A stretch of DNA of 13,662 bases, from positions 1 to 13,662 of the forward strand of contig JAHEJE010000037.1 of the NCBI GenBank assembly GCA_024639035.1, written 5' to 3'. Below the pieces are notes generated by a model, which was given only the letters and a program-made list of their open reading frames with translations, was not told where the DNA came from and ran no database searches. Made by a program: the position numbers and the translations under genes. Each line of letters starts with the position of its first letter. Position 1 is the first letter of the stretch. Shown one piece after another: positions 7,133 through 13,662 of the stretch. Source of the stretch: Alphaproteobacteria bacterium (GTDB lineage Bacteria > Pseudomonadota > Alphaproteobacteria > Rhizobiales > Aestuariivirgaceae).

Positions 7133-8122
7133 ATGGCAGACGCCCCAATCATCGACTGCTTGCAGTATGCCAACTGGTCGGAAAAGATCTTTCATCAGTT
7201 GCACGACGGCGGCGTGGATGCGGTTCATGTGACGATCGCCTACCACGAGACCTTTCGCGAGGTGGTGCTGAACCTGGAGACCTGGAACCGCTGGTTCGAG
7301 CAGTATCCGGAGCTGATCTTTGCCGGGCGCAGCGGCGATGACGTGCGCCGGGCCCGGCAGGAGGGCCGCACCGCGATCTTCTTCGGCTTTCAGAACCCGT
7401 CGCCGATCGAAGACGACATCGGTTTGATCGAGATTTGCCATACCCTCGGGATCCGCTTCATGCAGTTGACCTACAACAACCAGTCGTTGCTGGCGACCGG
7501 CTGTTACGAGGATGACGACACCGGCCTGACGCGGTTCGGCAAACAGGCCGTGGCGGAAATGAACCGGGTCGGCCTGGTCGTCGACATGAGTCACTCGGGC
7601 AAGCGATCGACACTGGAGGCGATCGACGCTTCAAGCCGGCCGATCGCCATCACCCATGCCAACCCGCACTGGTGGCACCCGGCATTGCGCAACAAGTGCG
7701 ACGAGGTCTTGCGCGCCCTGACCGGGGCCGGCGGCATGCTGGGTTTTTCGGTCTATCCGCACCATCTCAAGGATGGTACGGCCTGTACGCTGAGCAGCTT
7801 TTGTGAAATGGTCGCCGAGGCTGCAGAACGCTACGGCGTCGAGCATCTGGGGATCGGCACCGATTTGTGCCAGGATCAGCCGGACAAGATTGTCGAATGG
7901 ATGCGCAACGGACGCTGGTCCAAGCAGACCGATTTCGGCGAAGGGTCGGCGGCCGCCCCGGGATTTCCCAAACAGCCAGATTGGTTCAGGGACAACCGCG
8001 ATTTCGGCACGATTGCCTCTGGCCTGCAAAGCGCCGGGTTTTCGTCCGACGATGTCGATGCGATCATGGGCGGCAACTGGCTGCGGTTCTTTGACCAATC
8101 TTTCAAGGCGGAGGCATCATGA
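7133..8122 (+). CDS. M19 (membrane dipeptidase) family protein with altered metal site
   Basis: A 329-residue TIM-barrel protein of the renal dipeptidase family, with no signal peptide. Conserved: DMSH (His154) and THAN (His175), matching the two histidine zinc ligands, RNKCD at 186-190, and HLGIGTDL with Asp244. Altered: the N-terminal metal motif (D-G-H-x-D in active dipeptidases) reads DCLQY at 8-12, so both ligands are lost (Leu10, Tyr12), and the bridging glutamate is Gln87 in GFQN. It may hold one metal or none and probably does not hydrolyse ordinary dipeptides. From memory, the M19-like protein encoded beside dgcA/dgcB of Pseudomonas aeruginosa (dimethylglycine catabolism, PA5396) shares the GFQN motif and the lost ligands, so this looks like a separate clade tied to amine degradation. 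GGAGG within the preceding gene serves as ribosome binding site; its end overlaps the next gene by ATGA. Confidence 0.85.
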   Translation: MADAPIIDCLQYANWSEKIFHQLHDGGVDAVHVTIAYHETFREVVLNLETWNRWFEQYPELIFAGRSGDDVRRARQEGRTAIFFGFQNPSPIEDDIGLIEICHTLGIRFMQLTYNNQSLLATGCYEDDDTGLTRFGKQAVAEMNRVGLVVDMSHSGKRSTLEAIDASSRPIAITHANPHWWHPALRNKCDEVLRALTGAGGMLGFSVYPHHLKDGTACTLSSFCEMVAEAAERYGVEHLGIGTDLCQDQPDKIVEWMRNGRWSKQTDFGEGSAAAPGFPKQPDWFRDNRDFGTIASGLQSAGFSSDDVDAIMGGNWLRFFDQSFKAEAS

Positions 8123-9816
8123 CCATCAAGTCGCACAGCGCCGAGGCCCTGCCGCAAGCCGCATTGCGGCCACCGGAACAGGTCATGCGCCTGGAACGCA
8201 TGGGGAGCTTCTTTCCAACCCGGCTGAGCTTCATGCGCACAACGATCCGCCGGCTCCATGGCGAGCGCGCCGAGATCAGGCGGACTCGCTGGGAAATCGA
8301 TGACAAGGGGTTTGGGCGTGCGGTCTATACCGTCGTCTACGGCGGGCACGACTACAGCCTGGTTGCATTTTCCAATCCCCTGGAACCGGAAAACCGCACC
8401 GACCGGGTGATCGCCAAGGCCTGGGATACGGCCTACGTCCTTTATGACGGTGTTCCCTCGACGGCGGAGCTGGACCGGCTTCAGGCGAATGCGCCACGCC
8501 AAGAGGCCGGGCGCTTTGAAGCCAGCGATCTTGTTCTCAGCCGGGCCAACAAGTCGGTGCGGCTGTTTGAGCACGTGGTCGAGCGGCTTGCGGCCGGCCG
8601 GCAGCCCGATCCCGAGATGCTTGCCTCGGTCGGCTACCTGATGCGTACGACTGCTGTTTACGGCAACGGTAAATTCGGCATTGCCGACCGTGGCCTGATC
8701 GCCGGCAGACCAGGCCTTGAAGGGCCGTTCCAGGCAGAGATGCTGACCGTCTGGCTGATCCGCGGCTTTACCCACGATCTTGTCGAACATGTCGCCCGGG
8801 CGCGTGCGCCGCAGACCGCGGTGCCGCTTGAGCGCCATCTGAAGCGGCATCTTGGGATCGGCAATTCGACCGGGCTCGGCATGGCGCCGTTTCTGATCAA
8901 CCATCCGGTATTGCTGAATAACTGGATGCTGGTGCGAGAAACCGCATTGGCGCGGGTGCGGGCCGTGGAGCATGCAGACGAAGCGGCGATCGACAGAGTT
9001 CGCGAATTGCTGGACCGGGCCCGGCGGCATCTCGATCAATGGCAGGTTGCAGACGAACGCCAGATGCGCCGCATCGAGTGTTTGCGCGGCGAAGCCGTGG
9101 AGGTCGAGGCGCTGATGAGCGCCGACTGGCTGCGCCAGCCGTGGCCCTGGCAACGGCTTGTGGACGCCTCGGCGCGTTGGTCTCTCGAATGCCAGGAACT
9201 GATCGTCGCTCTGGTGCTTGAACCCTATGGAGCGCTGGTCGACGGTCTCACCGACTGCATGTCGAGCGCCACCGAACCACGGTTGAGGCCGGCCATGCAG
9301 TTGGCAGAACTCGCTGACCTGATCTCAGAACAGTTCGGCTGGGCGCTGGCTTATGATTTCGATGACGAGCATGAAACCGGGCAATTCTGGTATGTCTCGG
9401 AAGAAAAGCTGGAACCGCGTTTGGGCTGGCGTGACCGCGAGCCCGGTGCGGAACTGGAGCTGCCGCTCGATGTTGCCCGCCAGGTCAGCCGGCTGAAGGC
9501 GGATATGGCCACCGCTTCGGGCGAGGAAACCGTGGCTGAATTCGTCATGCGGCATCCGCAACATCGCAATATCGTCAGGCGGATCCAGACTGCGCAGCAT
9601 TGTCCCTACGGCGAGATACACGATAACCTGATCGGCGCCGACTGCCTGGCAATCGACATCTTGCGCTGCAAACTATCGTTTTTCGGTGCTTCCAAATTCG
9701 ACCCCAAGTCAGACCGGTGGACCCGGATCAACATGTATCAGGGTGCGCCACTTTTCGATGAGATCACAAACGCCGACGCCGACGACTGGTGGCTGCCGGT
9801 GAGCGAGTTCGTGTGA
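8119..9816 (+). CDS. Conserved protein of unknown function (565 residues)
   Basis: I do not recognise this protein. It starts at an ATG overlapping the stop of the M19-like gene (ATGA), and its own stop overlaps the next start (TGATG), so it is translationally coupled on both sides. There is no signal peptide or membrane segment. Regions that look conserved in character are FFPTRLSFMRT (31-41), TTAVYGNGKFGIADRG (177-192), WLIRGFTHDLVEHVARAR (212-229), HLGIGNSTGLGMAPFLINHP (244-263), then QHCPYGEIHDNLIGADC (493-509) and a C-terminal part rich in Trp and Asp. The middle (about 280-360) is helical and strongly charged. The Gly/Asn/His-rich central loop and Cys495 would be candidates for an active site. 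Strict coupling with an aldehyde dehydrogenase and an M19-like protein suggests an enzyme of the same degradative route, but no function can be assigned. Confidence 0.85.
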   Translation: MTIKSHSAEALPQAALRPPEQVMRLERMGSFFPTRLSFMRTTIRRLHGERAEIRRTRWEIDDKGFGRAVYTVVYGGHDYSLVAFSNPLEPENRTDRVIAKAWDTAYVLYDGVPSTAELDRLQANAPRQEAGRFEASDLVLSRANKSVRLFEHVVERLAAGRQPDPEMLASVGYLMRTTAVYGNGKFGIADRGLIAGRPGLEGPFQAEMLTVWLIRGFTHDLVEHVARARAPQTAVPLERHLKRHLGIGNSTGLGMAPFLINHPVLLNNWMLVRETALARVRAVEHADEAAIDRVRELLDRARRHLDQWQVADERQMRRIECLRGEAVEVEALMSADWLRQPWPWQRLVDASARWSLECQELIVALVLEPYGALVDGLTDCMSSATEPRLRPAMQLAELADLISEQFGWALAYDFDDEHETGQFWYVSEEKLEPRLGWRDREPGAELELPLDVARQVSRLKADMATASGEETVAEFVMRHPQHRNIVRRIQTAQHCPYGEIHDNLIGADCLAIDILRCKLSFFGASKFDPKSDRWTRINMYQGAPLFDEITNADADDWWLPVSEFV

Positions 9817-10448
9817 TGCGCAAAACGTTCAACGAGATTGCAGGCAATCTGCGCAAGGCGGCCATCGGCGCCGGGTTGCCGGTCGGTTTGGCCGAGGATG
9901 CCGGGCGCGCCGGTGTCTGGCTGGCCCGGCATGGTCACGATGGCGTTGCAGCGGTCGTCGCCGGTATCGCGGACGGCTTCGAAACCCCTCCGGAACCGCT
10001 GTCGCGGCAAGACGGCATGGTGTTCGACCATGCCAGGGTCGGCCGGATCGGTCCGTGTGCGCTGGACCTGGTCATGGCCGGCGCGGCGGGGGATGGGGTT
10101 ATCCTGAGCGATGTCGATGCGCCATGGCTGATGATCGGCCTGGCCGGATACGCTGCCGACGAACAGGGGGCCGGGTTCGAGCTGGCATTCTCGAATGGGG
10201 CCAGGGTTTGCGTCAGCCCGCAAGGGCTTGAAGTCAGTGGCCAGGTTCCGGGGCGCGGCTGTGAGATTGCCATCTCCTCAAGGCCGGTGGATGCGGACCG
10301 GGGCAGGGCGGCAGGGTCCGATCGCGGCGCCGAGGTCGATCCTGAGCACTGGGCCCAGGTCGAAGTCCTGGCCGCACGGACCTATGTGCCGGCGACGGAA
10401 GCCTCGCGGGCGCTTGGCGCCGGTGCCGGACTGACCGACAACGATTGA
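9816..10448 (+). CDS. DUF3726-like protein
   Basis: A 210-residue protein of unknown function. The ATG at 9816 shares bases with the stop of the preceding gene (TGATG), which decides this start over an in-frame codon at 9789 that would lie inside the upstream gene. The N-terminus (NEIAGNLRKAAIGAGLPVGL then AEDAG, residues 6-30) has the pattern I recall for DUF3726: a helix with Arg-Lys-Ala-Ala, a Gly-Ala-Gly turn and an alanine-rich helix with a Trp-Leu pair. Residues about 120-180 alternate short hydrophobic stretches, likely beta-strands; the tail is acidic and probably disordered. There is no signal peptide. It closes the operon and meets the opposing hypothetical gene with only 13 bases between stops. 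It may be an accessory subunit of the 565-residue protein, which is inference from gene order alone. Confidence 0.8.
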   Translation: MRKTFNEIAGNLRKAAIGAGLPVGLAEDAGRAGVWLARHGHDGVAAVVAGIADGFETPPEPLSRQDGMVFDHARVGRIGPCALDLVMAGAAGDGVILSDVDAPWLMIGLAGYAADEQGAGFELAFSNGARVCVSPQGLEVSGQVPGRGCEIAISSRPVDADRGRAAGSDRGAEVDPEHWAQVEVLAARTYVPATEASRALGAGAGLTDND

Positions 10449-10461
10449 CGGCAGACGCCGG

Positions 10462-10890
10462 TTACTTGCGGTATTTGGCCGGCATTTGCGGGTTGTTTGC
10501 CGGGTTGGTGTCGTGTTTGGCAATCGATTTCACCACATTGCCGCCGACCAGCGGCGTAAGTTCGGCCTCGATGGCATCGGCGGCGGCTTTGTCGTAAACC
10601 TCGTTGCCGTCGACATATACGGTGAACGCCTGCTTGTACTTGCGTTCCTTGGCCGGGTTCTCGATGGTGGCCTTGGTCCATTCGTACAGATGGTAGTTTT
10701 CGACCCCGTTGGCCTCGGCCTCAGCAACATAGCCGGCGAATGCATCGTACTGGCTCTTGAGGGTTGCATTGTGCCGTGTCAGAATCTCGAAGACCGGCTT
10801 CAGTTCCGGATGGTCGACTTCGGCCCGGGCACTCTCGGCGTGTGCTTCGTCCATCTGAAGGCGAATCTGGTATTGCCATTCGTCACTCAT
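10462..10890 (-). CDS. Small hypothetical protein (142 residues)
   Basis: I do not recognise this gene. The ATG at 10890 is preferred over the upstream one at 10923 because GAGG lies 7 bases before it and the protein then begins MSDEWQYQIRLQ. It encodes a soluble, cysteine-free, highly charged protein without signal peptide or membrane segments. The first half is probably helical, with many Glu and Ala; the middle has an aromatic patch (YHLYEWTKATIENP), and the tail is basic (PAKYRK). Codon use is like its neighbours, which supports a real gene. It converges with the DUF3726-like gene and diverges from the RTX protease gene, with 138 bases between that start and its own. Confidence 0.6.
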   Translation of the reverse strand: MSDEWQYQIRLQMDEAHAESARAEVDHPELKPVFEILTRHNATLKSQYDAFAGYVAEAEANGVENYHLYEWTKATIENPAKERKYKQAFTVYVDGNEVYDKAAADAIEAELTPLVGGNVVKSIAKHDTNPANNPQMPAKYRK

Positions 10891-11028
10891 AATGCGCCTC
10901 GGCGTTTGACTGTGCGTATCCATCCAAGATAGTCATGCTAGGCCCGTGAACAAGTGGCACGGCAGATATGTTTCACCGAAGTCCATCGCTGGCATTCGGT
11001 GGCCAACCCTGACCTGTTGAGGGAGTGC
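10891..11028. promoter_or_regulatory. Divergent intergenic region, hypothetical gene / RTX protease
   Basis: These 138 bases separate two divergent starts and must contain their promoters. No clear -35/-10 pair or operator palindrome is visible. The region stays open in the frame of the protease back to a stop codon at 10939, so the alternative GTG starts at 10954 and 10999 would place its right half inside the protease gene. Confidence 0.35.
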
Positions 11029-12315
11029 ATGGCAGAGTTCTTCGGGCAGAAATGGGGCGATAGCAATATTTTCGGCACGTCGGGCAATGTCGTCACGTGG
11101 AGTGTTGCCGGCGGTGGCATAGACATATCCGGCATGAGGTATGTGCGCAGCGACACGTCGACTGCGCTGAATACGTTCCTTGATTTTGATTTTGTGAAAA
11201 TTCTGCAGCGGGCCTTCGATGCCTGGTCTGCGGTGGCCAACATCGAGTTCGTTCGCGTGCGGGACGGCGGCGATGCGCACGATACCGATCTGGTGGCCGA
11301 CATCCGCATCTTCGGTGGAGTGATGACCAGTCGCAACATCGTCGGTGCCGCCAGCGGGCCGACATTTGCCCCTTTCGTGGCGCCGGAATCGGGCAATATC
11401 GCCTTCAGCAGCACGGAGAACTGGTCCGCCAGCTCATTCCTTGCCGTTGCCTTGCACGAGATCGGGCACAGCATCGGACTCGACCACGAAAATGATGTGG
11501 CAGCGGTGATGAACAGCGTTGCCGACAAAACGTCTTTGCTGGCAGACGATATTTTCGGCGCGCAGATCATCTACGGGCCGCAGGATTTCGCACCTTGGGT
11601 CTACAACATGCTGACCGGGCAGAAAGATTTGAAGATTCTCGTGAAAATCGAAAATCTCACGGTCAACGGCACCGACGGCAAGGAGATCATTAAGGGCGGC
11701 AGCGGCGGCGAAACGTTCAAAGGCAAGGGCGGAAACGATACGCTGCGAGGCAACGGCGGTAGCGACACGCTTCTTGGTGGCGGCGGCAATGATGTTCTGC
11801 TGGGCGGTAACGGAAACGACAACCTGCGCGGCGGCGGTGGGGACGACCGGATGCTGGGCGCCGGTGGCGTCGATGCCTTGTCTGGCGGCAAGGGCAGGGA
11901 CATTCTAAAGGGGGGCGGGCGCGGCGACAGGCTGGCCGGTAATGACGACAATGATAAACTCCTGGGGCAGGGCGGCGCAGATGATCTGTCCGGCGGGTCC
12001 GGCAAAGATCTGCTGATCGGCGGCGCTGGCGGCGACCGGTTGGAGGGCGGAACCGGCAACGACAAGCTGAAAGGCCGTGGCGGCGACGACATCTTCGAAT
12101 ATGTCGTTGGTGGCGATGTCGACAGGATCAGGGATTTCGAGGATGGGTCAGACAGGATCGACCTTTCCGACTTCGGGTTTCCCGGCGCTTTCCAGGCGTT
12201 GTCGTTCGCCAGTCAGGTCGGCGATGATGTGGTGTTCTTATTCGGTGGCGGCGACAAGCTGTTTGTCGACGACACGCTGGTGAACGCATTGGGCAGTGCC
12301 GATCTGATCCTGTGA
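11029..12315 (+). CDS. RTX-repeat metzincin metalloprotease (M10/matrixin-like), probably type I secreted
   Basis: A two-part extracellular protease of 428 residues from the ATG at 11029. That start has GAGG 6 bases upstream; GTG at 10954 (453 residues) has no clear ribosome binding site but cannot be excluded. The catalytic domain carries HEIGHSIGLDH (from residue 143), the HExxHxxGxxH zinc motif with catalytic Glu144, and Met161 in VMNSV as the Met-turn. It is followed by 16 glycine-rich nonapeptides of the GGxGxDxLx type, which bind calcium outside the cell. The C-terminus (DRIRDFEDGSDRIDLSDFGF and onward, ending in ADLIL) resembles the uncleaved secretion signal of type I substrates. No N-terminal signal peptide is seen, which agrees with type I export. 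No ABC exporter, membrane fusion protein or inhibitor is encoded in this window. Its natural target is unknown. Confidence 0.88.
   Translation: MAEFFGQKWGDSNIFGTSGNVVTWSVAGGGIDISGMRYVRSDTSTALNTFLDFDFVKILQRAFDAWSAVANIEFVRVRDGGDAHDTDLVADIRIFGGVMTSRNIVGAASGPTFAPFVAPESGNIAFSSTENWSASSFLAVALHEIGHSIGLDHENDVAAVMNSVADKTSLLADDIFGAQIIYGPQDFAPWVYNMLTGQKDLKILVKIENLTVNGTDGKEIIKGGSGGETFKGKGGNDTLRGNGGSDTLLGGGGNDVLLGGNGNDNLRGGGGDDRMLGAGGVDALSGGKGRDILKGGGRGDRLAGNDDNDKLLGQGGADDLSGGSGKDLLIGGAGGDRLEGGTGNDKLKGRGGDDIFEYVVGGDVDRIRDFEDGSDRIDLSDFGFPGAFQALSFASQVGDDVVFLFGGGDKLFVDDTLVNALGSADLIL
11665..12096 (+). repeat. RTX nonapeptide repeat array (16 x 27 bp)
   Basis: Sixteen consecutive 9-residue units run without interruption from NGTDGKEII to KGRGGDDIF. 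The best matches to GGxGxDxLx are LGGGGNDVL, EGGTGNDKL and SGGSGKDLL. Several units are degenerate: KGGSGGETF lacks the Asp, KGGGRGDRL has Arg where Gly is expected and Gly before the Asp, and AGNDDNDKL has Asn-Asp-Asp in place of the glycines. At DNA level this is a GGC/GAC-rich array with 27-base periodicity. Confidence 0.9.
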
Positions 12316-12425
12316 CGGCAGCCGCCACATTGTGCCCGTTGCGCCTTTTCGTGCAGCGGATTATCAGTTCATCCATTGGGTGCGTCCGGTAGGCCGCACG
12401 TTGCTGAGACGAGAGGTGTTCTTGC

Positions 12426-13640
12426 ATGTTCCTGTTGAACGAGCAGCAGGTCGCGCTGCGCGACAAGGCGCGGCAGGTGGCTCAGGGCCATGTTGCGTCG
12501 CGGGCGGCGGCTGTCGACACGGACGAAACATACCCCGTCGATACGGTGGAGCTTTTGACCCGCGAAGGGTTTATGGGCATGACCGTGCCGGCAGAATTCG
12601 GTGGGCCCGAGCGATCCTATCTCGACACGGTACTGGTGATCGAAGAGATGGCCAAGTGCTGCGGTGTCACCGCACGCATCGTGGTGGAAGGCAACATGGG
12701 AGCGATCGGCGCGATCATTGCCTATGGCTCGCCCGAACAGCGTGAGATTGCCGCGCGCCATGTGTTGAGCGGCGACAAGCCGGCGATCTGCATTACCGAA
12801 CCGGAGGCCGGCAGCGCTGCCACGGAAATGACCACGACGGCGGTCAGGACCGGCAACGGCTATGTGCTGAACGGCACCAAGCACTGGATCACCGGCGGCG
12901 GCGTGTCCAAACTACACCTGATCTTTGCCCGACTCGTCGAGGATGGCGAAGACAAGGGAATAGCCGGTTTCATGGCGTTTCGCGATGAAGACGAAGGACT
13001 TGTGATCGGGCGGCGCGAATACGCCATGGGATTGCGCGGCATCCCGGAGACCGAGGTGCATTTCCGTGACCTGAAACTCGGCGCCGACCGCATCATCGTG
13101 CCGCCGCAAGGTGTCCGGCGCGGCTTTGCCGGGCTGATGAACGCCTACAATGCGCAGCGTGTCGGGGCTGGCACCGTGGCGCTTGGAATTGCCCAGGGCG
13201 CTTATGAAACGGCGCTCGACTTCGTCAAGCAGAGGCATCAGTTCGGCCGGCCTTTGGCCGAGTTCCAGGGATTGCAGTGGATGCTGGCCGATGCGCGAAT
13301 TGCGCTTGACGCAGCACGGCTGATGATCTGGCGGGCAGCGGCCAGCGCCGATGAAACCGGCAGCGGTTTTCCCGACCCGCTGCTCGCGGCTGAAGCCAAG
13401 GTGATTGCCTCTGAAACCGCCATCAAGGTGACCAACGATGCGCTGCAGCTGCACGGCGCGCGCGGCTACGGCCGAAGCCTGCCGCTGGAGCGGATGGCGC
13501 GCGATGCCCGCATGTTCACCATCGGCGGTGGTACGGCGCAAATGTTGCGCAATCTGATTGCCGGGCGAATTCTCGAGATCAAGACACCGCAAACCCGCGA
13601 TGGGTATGCAAAGCTGGCGCAGAAGGGCGACGAGACGTGA
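12426..13640 (+). CDS. Acyl-CoA dehydrogenase-family flavoprotein, probable 3-sulfinopropanoyl-CoA desulfinase type
   Basis: A 404-residue enzyme with the complete acyl-CoA dehydrogenase fold: ITEPEAGSAATEMTT (123-137) and NGTKHWITGG (149-158) for FAD and substrate, QFGRPLAEFQGLQWMLAD in the C-terminal helical domain, and ALQLHGARGYGR. The catalytic glutamate of ordinary dehydrogenases (IYEGT near the C-terminus) is glycine (TIGGGTAQM), and the alternative position used in isovaleryl-CoA dehydrogenase is Gln244 (YNAQR). Arg84 (VTARI) is present. From memory, this combination of Arg84, Gln near 246 and no catalytic Glu marks the 3-sulfinopropanoyl-CoA desulfinase of Advenella mimigardefordensis, which releases sulfite to give propionyl-CoA; the YNAQRVGAG and GDKPAICI segments also match my recollection. 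A true dehydrogenase activity is therefore unlikely. A GAGAGG site precedes the ATG. Confidence 0.87.
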   Translation: MFLLNEQQVALRDKARQVAQGHVASRAAAVDTDETYPVDTVELLTREGFMGMTVPAEFGGPERSYLDTVLVIEEMAKCCGVTARIVVEGNMGAIGAIIAYGSPEQREIAARHVLSGDKPAICITEPEAGSAATEMTTTAVRTGNGYVLNGTKHWITGGGVSKLHLIFARLVEDGEDKGIAGFMAFRDEDEGLVIGRREYAMGLRGIPETEVHFRDLKLGADRIIVPPQGVRRGFAGLMNAYNAQRVGAGTVALGIAQGAYETALDFVKQRHQFGRPLAEFQGLQWMLADARIALDAARLMIWRAAASADETGSGFPDPLLAAEAKVIASETAIKVTNDALQLHGARGYGRSLPLERMARDARMFTIGGGTAQMLRNLIAGRILEIKTPQTRDGYAKLAQKGDET

Positions 13641-13662
13641 TCAGTGTTTCGCGAGTGATTGC
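13637..13662 (+). CDS. Possible start of the next gene (cut by the window)
   Basis: A GTG at 13637 overlaps the stop of the acyl-CoA dehydrogenase-family gene (GTGA). The frame stays open to the window end (about 8 residues, beginning with Ile-Ser-Val-Ser-Arg after the start), and AGAAGGG lies about 10 bases upstream. This would make a coupled downstream gene, but too little is visible to identify it. Confidence 0.2.

Noticed and set aside
7876..9153. A 425-codon open frame on the minus strand, opposite the M19-like and 565-residue genes
   Set aside because: It is a typical GC-rich shadow: the composition is Arg/Pro/Gly/His-heavy without family motifs, and it is fully antisense to two genes that are coupled to each other.
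11601..12092. A minus-strand frame rich in Ser/Pro/Leu opposite the RTX repeats
   Set aside because: Its apparent repeats are only the complement of the glycine/aspartate codons of the RTX array.
12380..12399. Short inverted repeat GTGCG/CGCAC between the protease and acyl-CoA dehydrogenase-family genes, considered as a terminator
   Set aside because: The stem has only 5 pairs with a large loop and no T-run on either strand.

Overview
The window looks like a piece of chromosome from a GC-rich (about 60% by eye) alphaproteobacterium. Strong AGGAGG-type ribosome binding sites, tightly packed operons, a BCCT carrier, a lone RTX protease and CoA-thioester catabolic genes suggest a metabolically versatile free-living, possibly marine or salt-exposed, organism. 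No RNA genes, insertion sequences, CRISPR arrays or phage genes are visible.

Layout. (1) 1-369 (+) is the 3' end of a thiolase. (2) 468-4416 (-) is a three-gene osmolyte transport operon, read from right to left: a BCCT carrier, an unusual double substrate-binding lipoprotein (OpuAC/OsmF-type domain, TAXI-like domain and a C-terminal membrane anchor), then a UspA-family protein. It ends at a good intrinsic terminator (388-421). A perfect 10-bp hairpin lies between the binding-protein gene and the usp gene. (3) 4664-5569 (-) is a LysR-type regulator, divergent from (4) 5676-10448 (+), a four-gene, translationally coupled operon: aldehyde dehydrogenase, a degenerate M19 dipeptidase-like protein, an uncharacterised 565-residue protein and a DUF3726-like protein. 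A palindromic T-N11-A site sits in the shared promoter region. (5) 10462-10890 (-) is a small hypothetical gene, divergent from (6) 11029-12315 (+), a metzincin protease with 16 RTX repeats. (7) 12426-13640 (+) is an acyl-CoA dehydrogenase-family enzyme lacking the usual catalytic glutamate. It carries the Arg84/Gln signature that I associate with 3-sulfinopropanoyl-CoA desulfinases.

How the genes may work together. The transport operon probably takes up betaine-like compatible solutes. No ABC permease or ATPase is present, so the binding protein may work with the BCCT carrier or act as a sensor; this is the strongest candidate for an undescribed system. The LysR-controlled operon probably degrades a small metabolite through an aldehyde. 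Its M19-like member resembles the protein encoded beside dgcAB (dimethylglycine catabolism) in Pseudomonas, which hints at a quaternary or methylated amine. The substrate cannot be fixed from sequence alone. The thiolase and the desulfinase-like enzyme at the window edges belong to CoA-thioester metabolism extending beyond the window.
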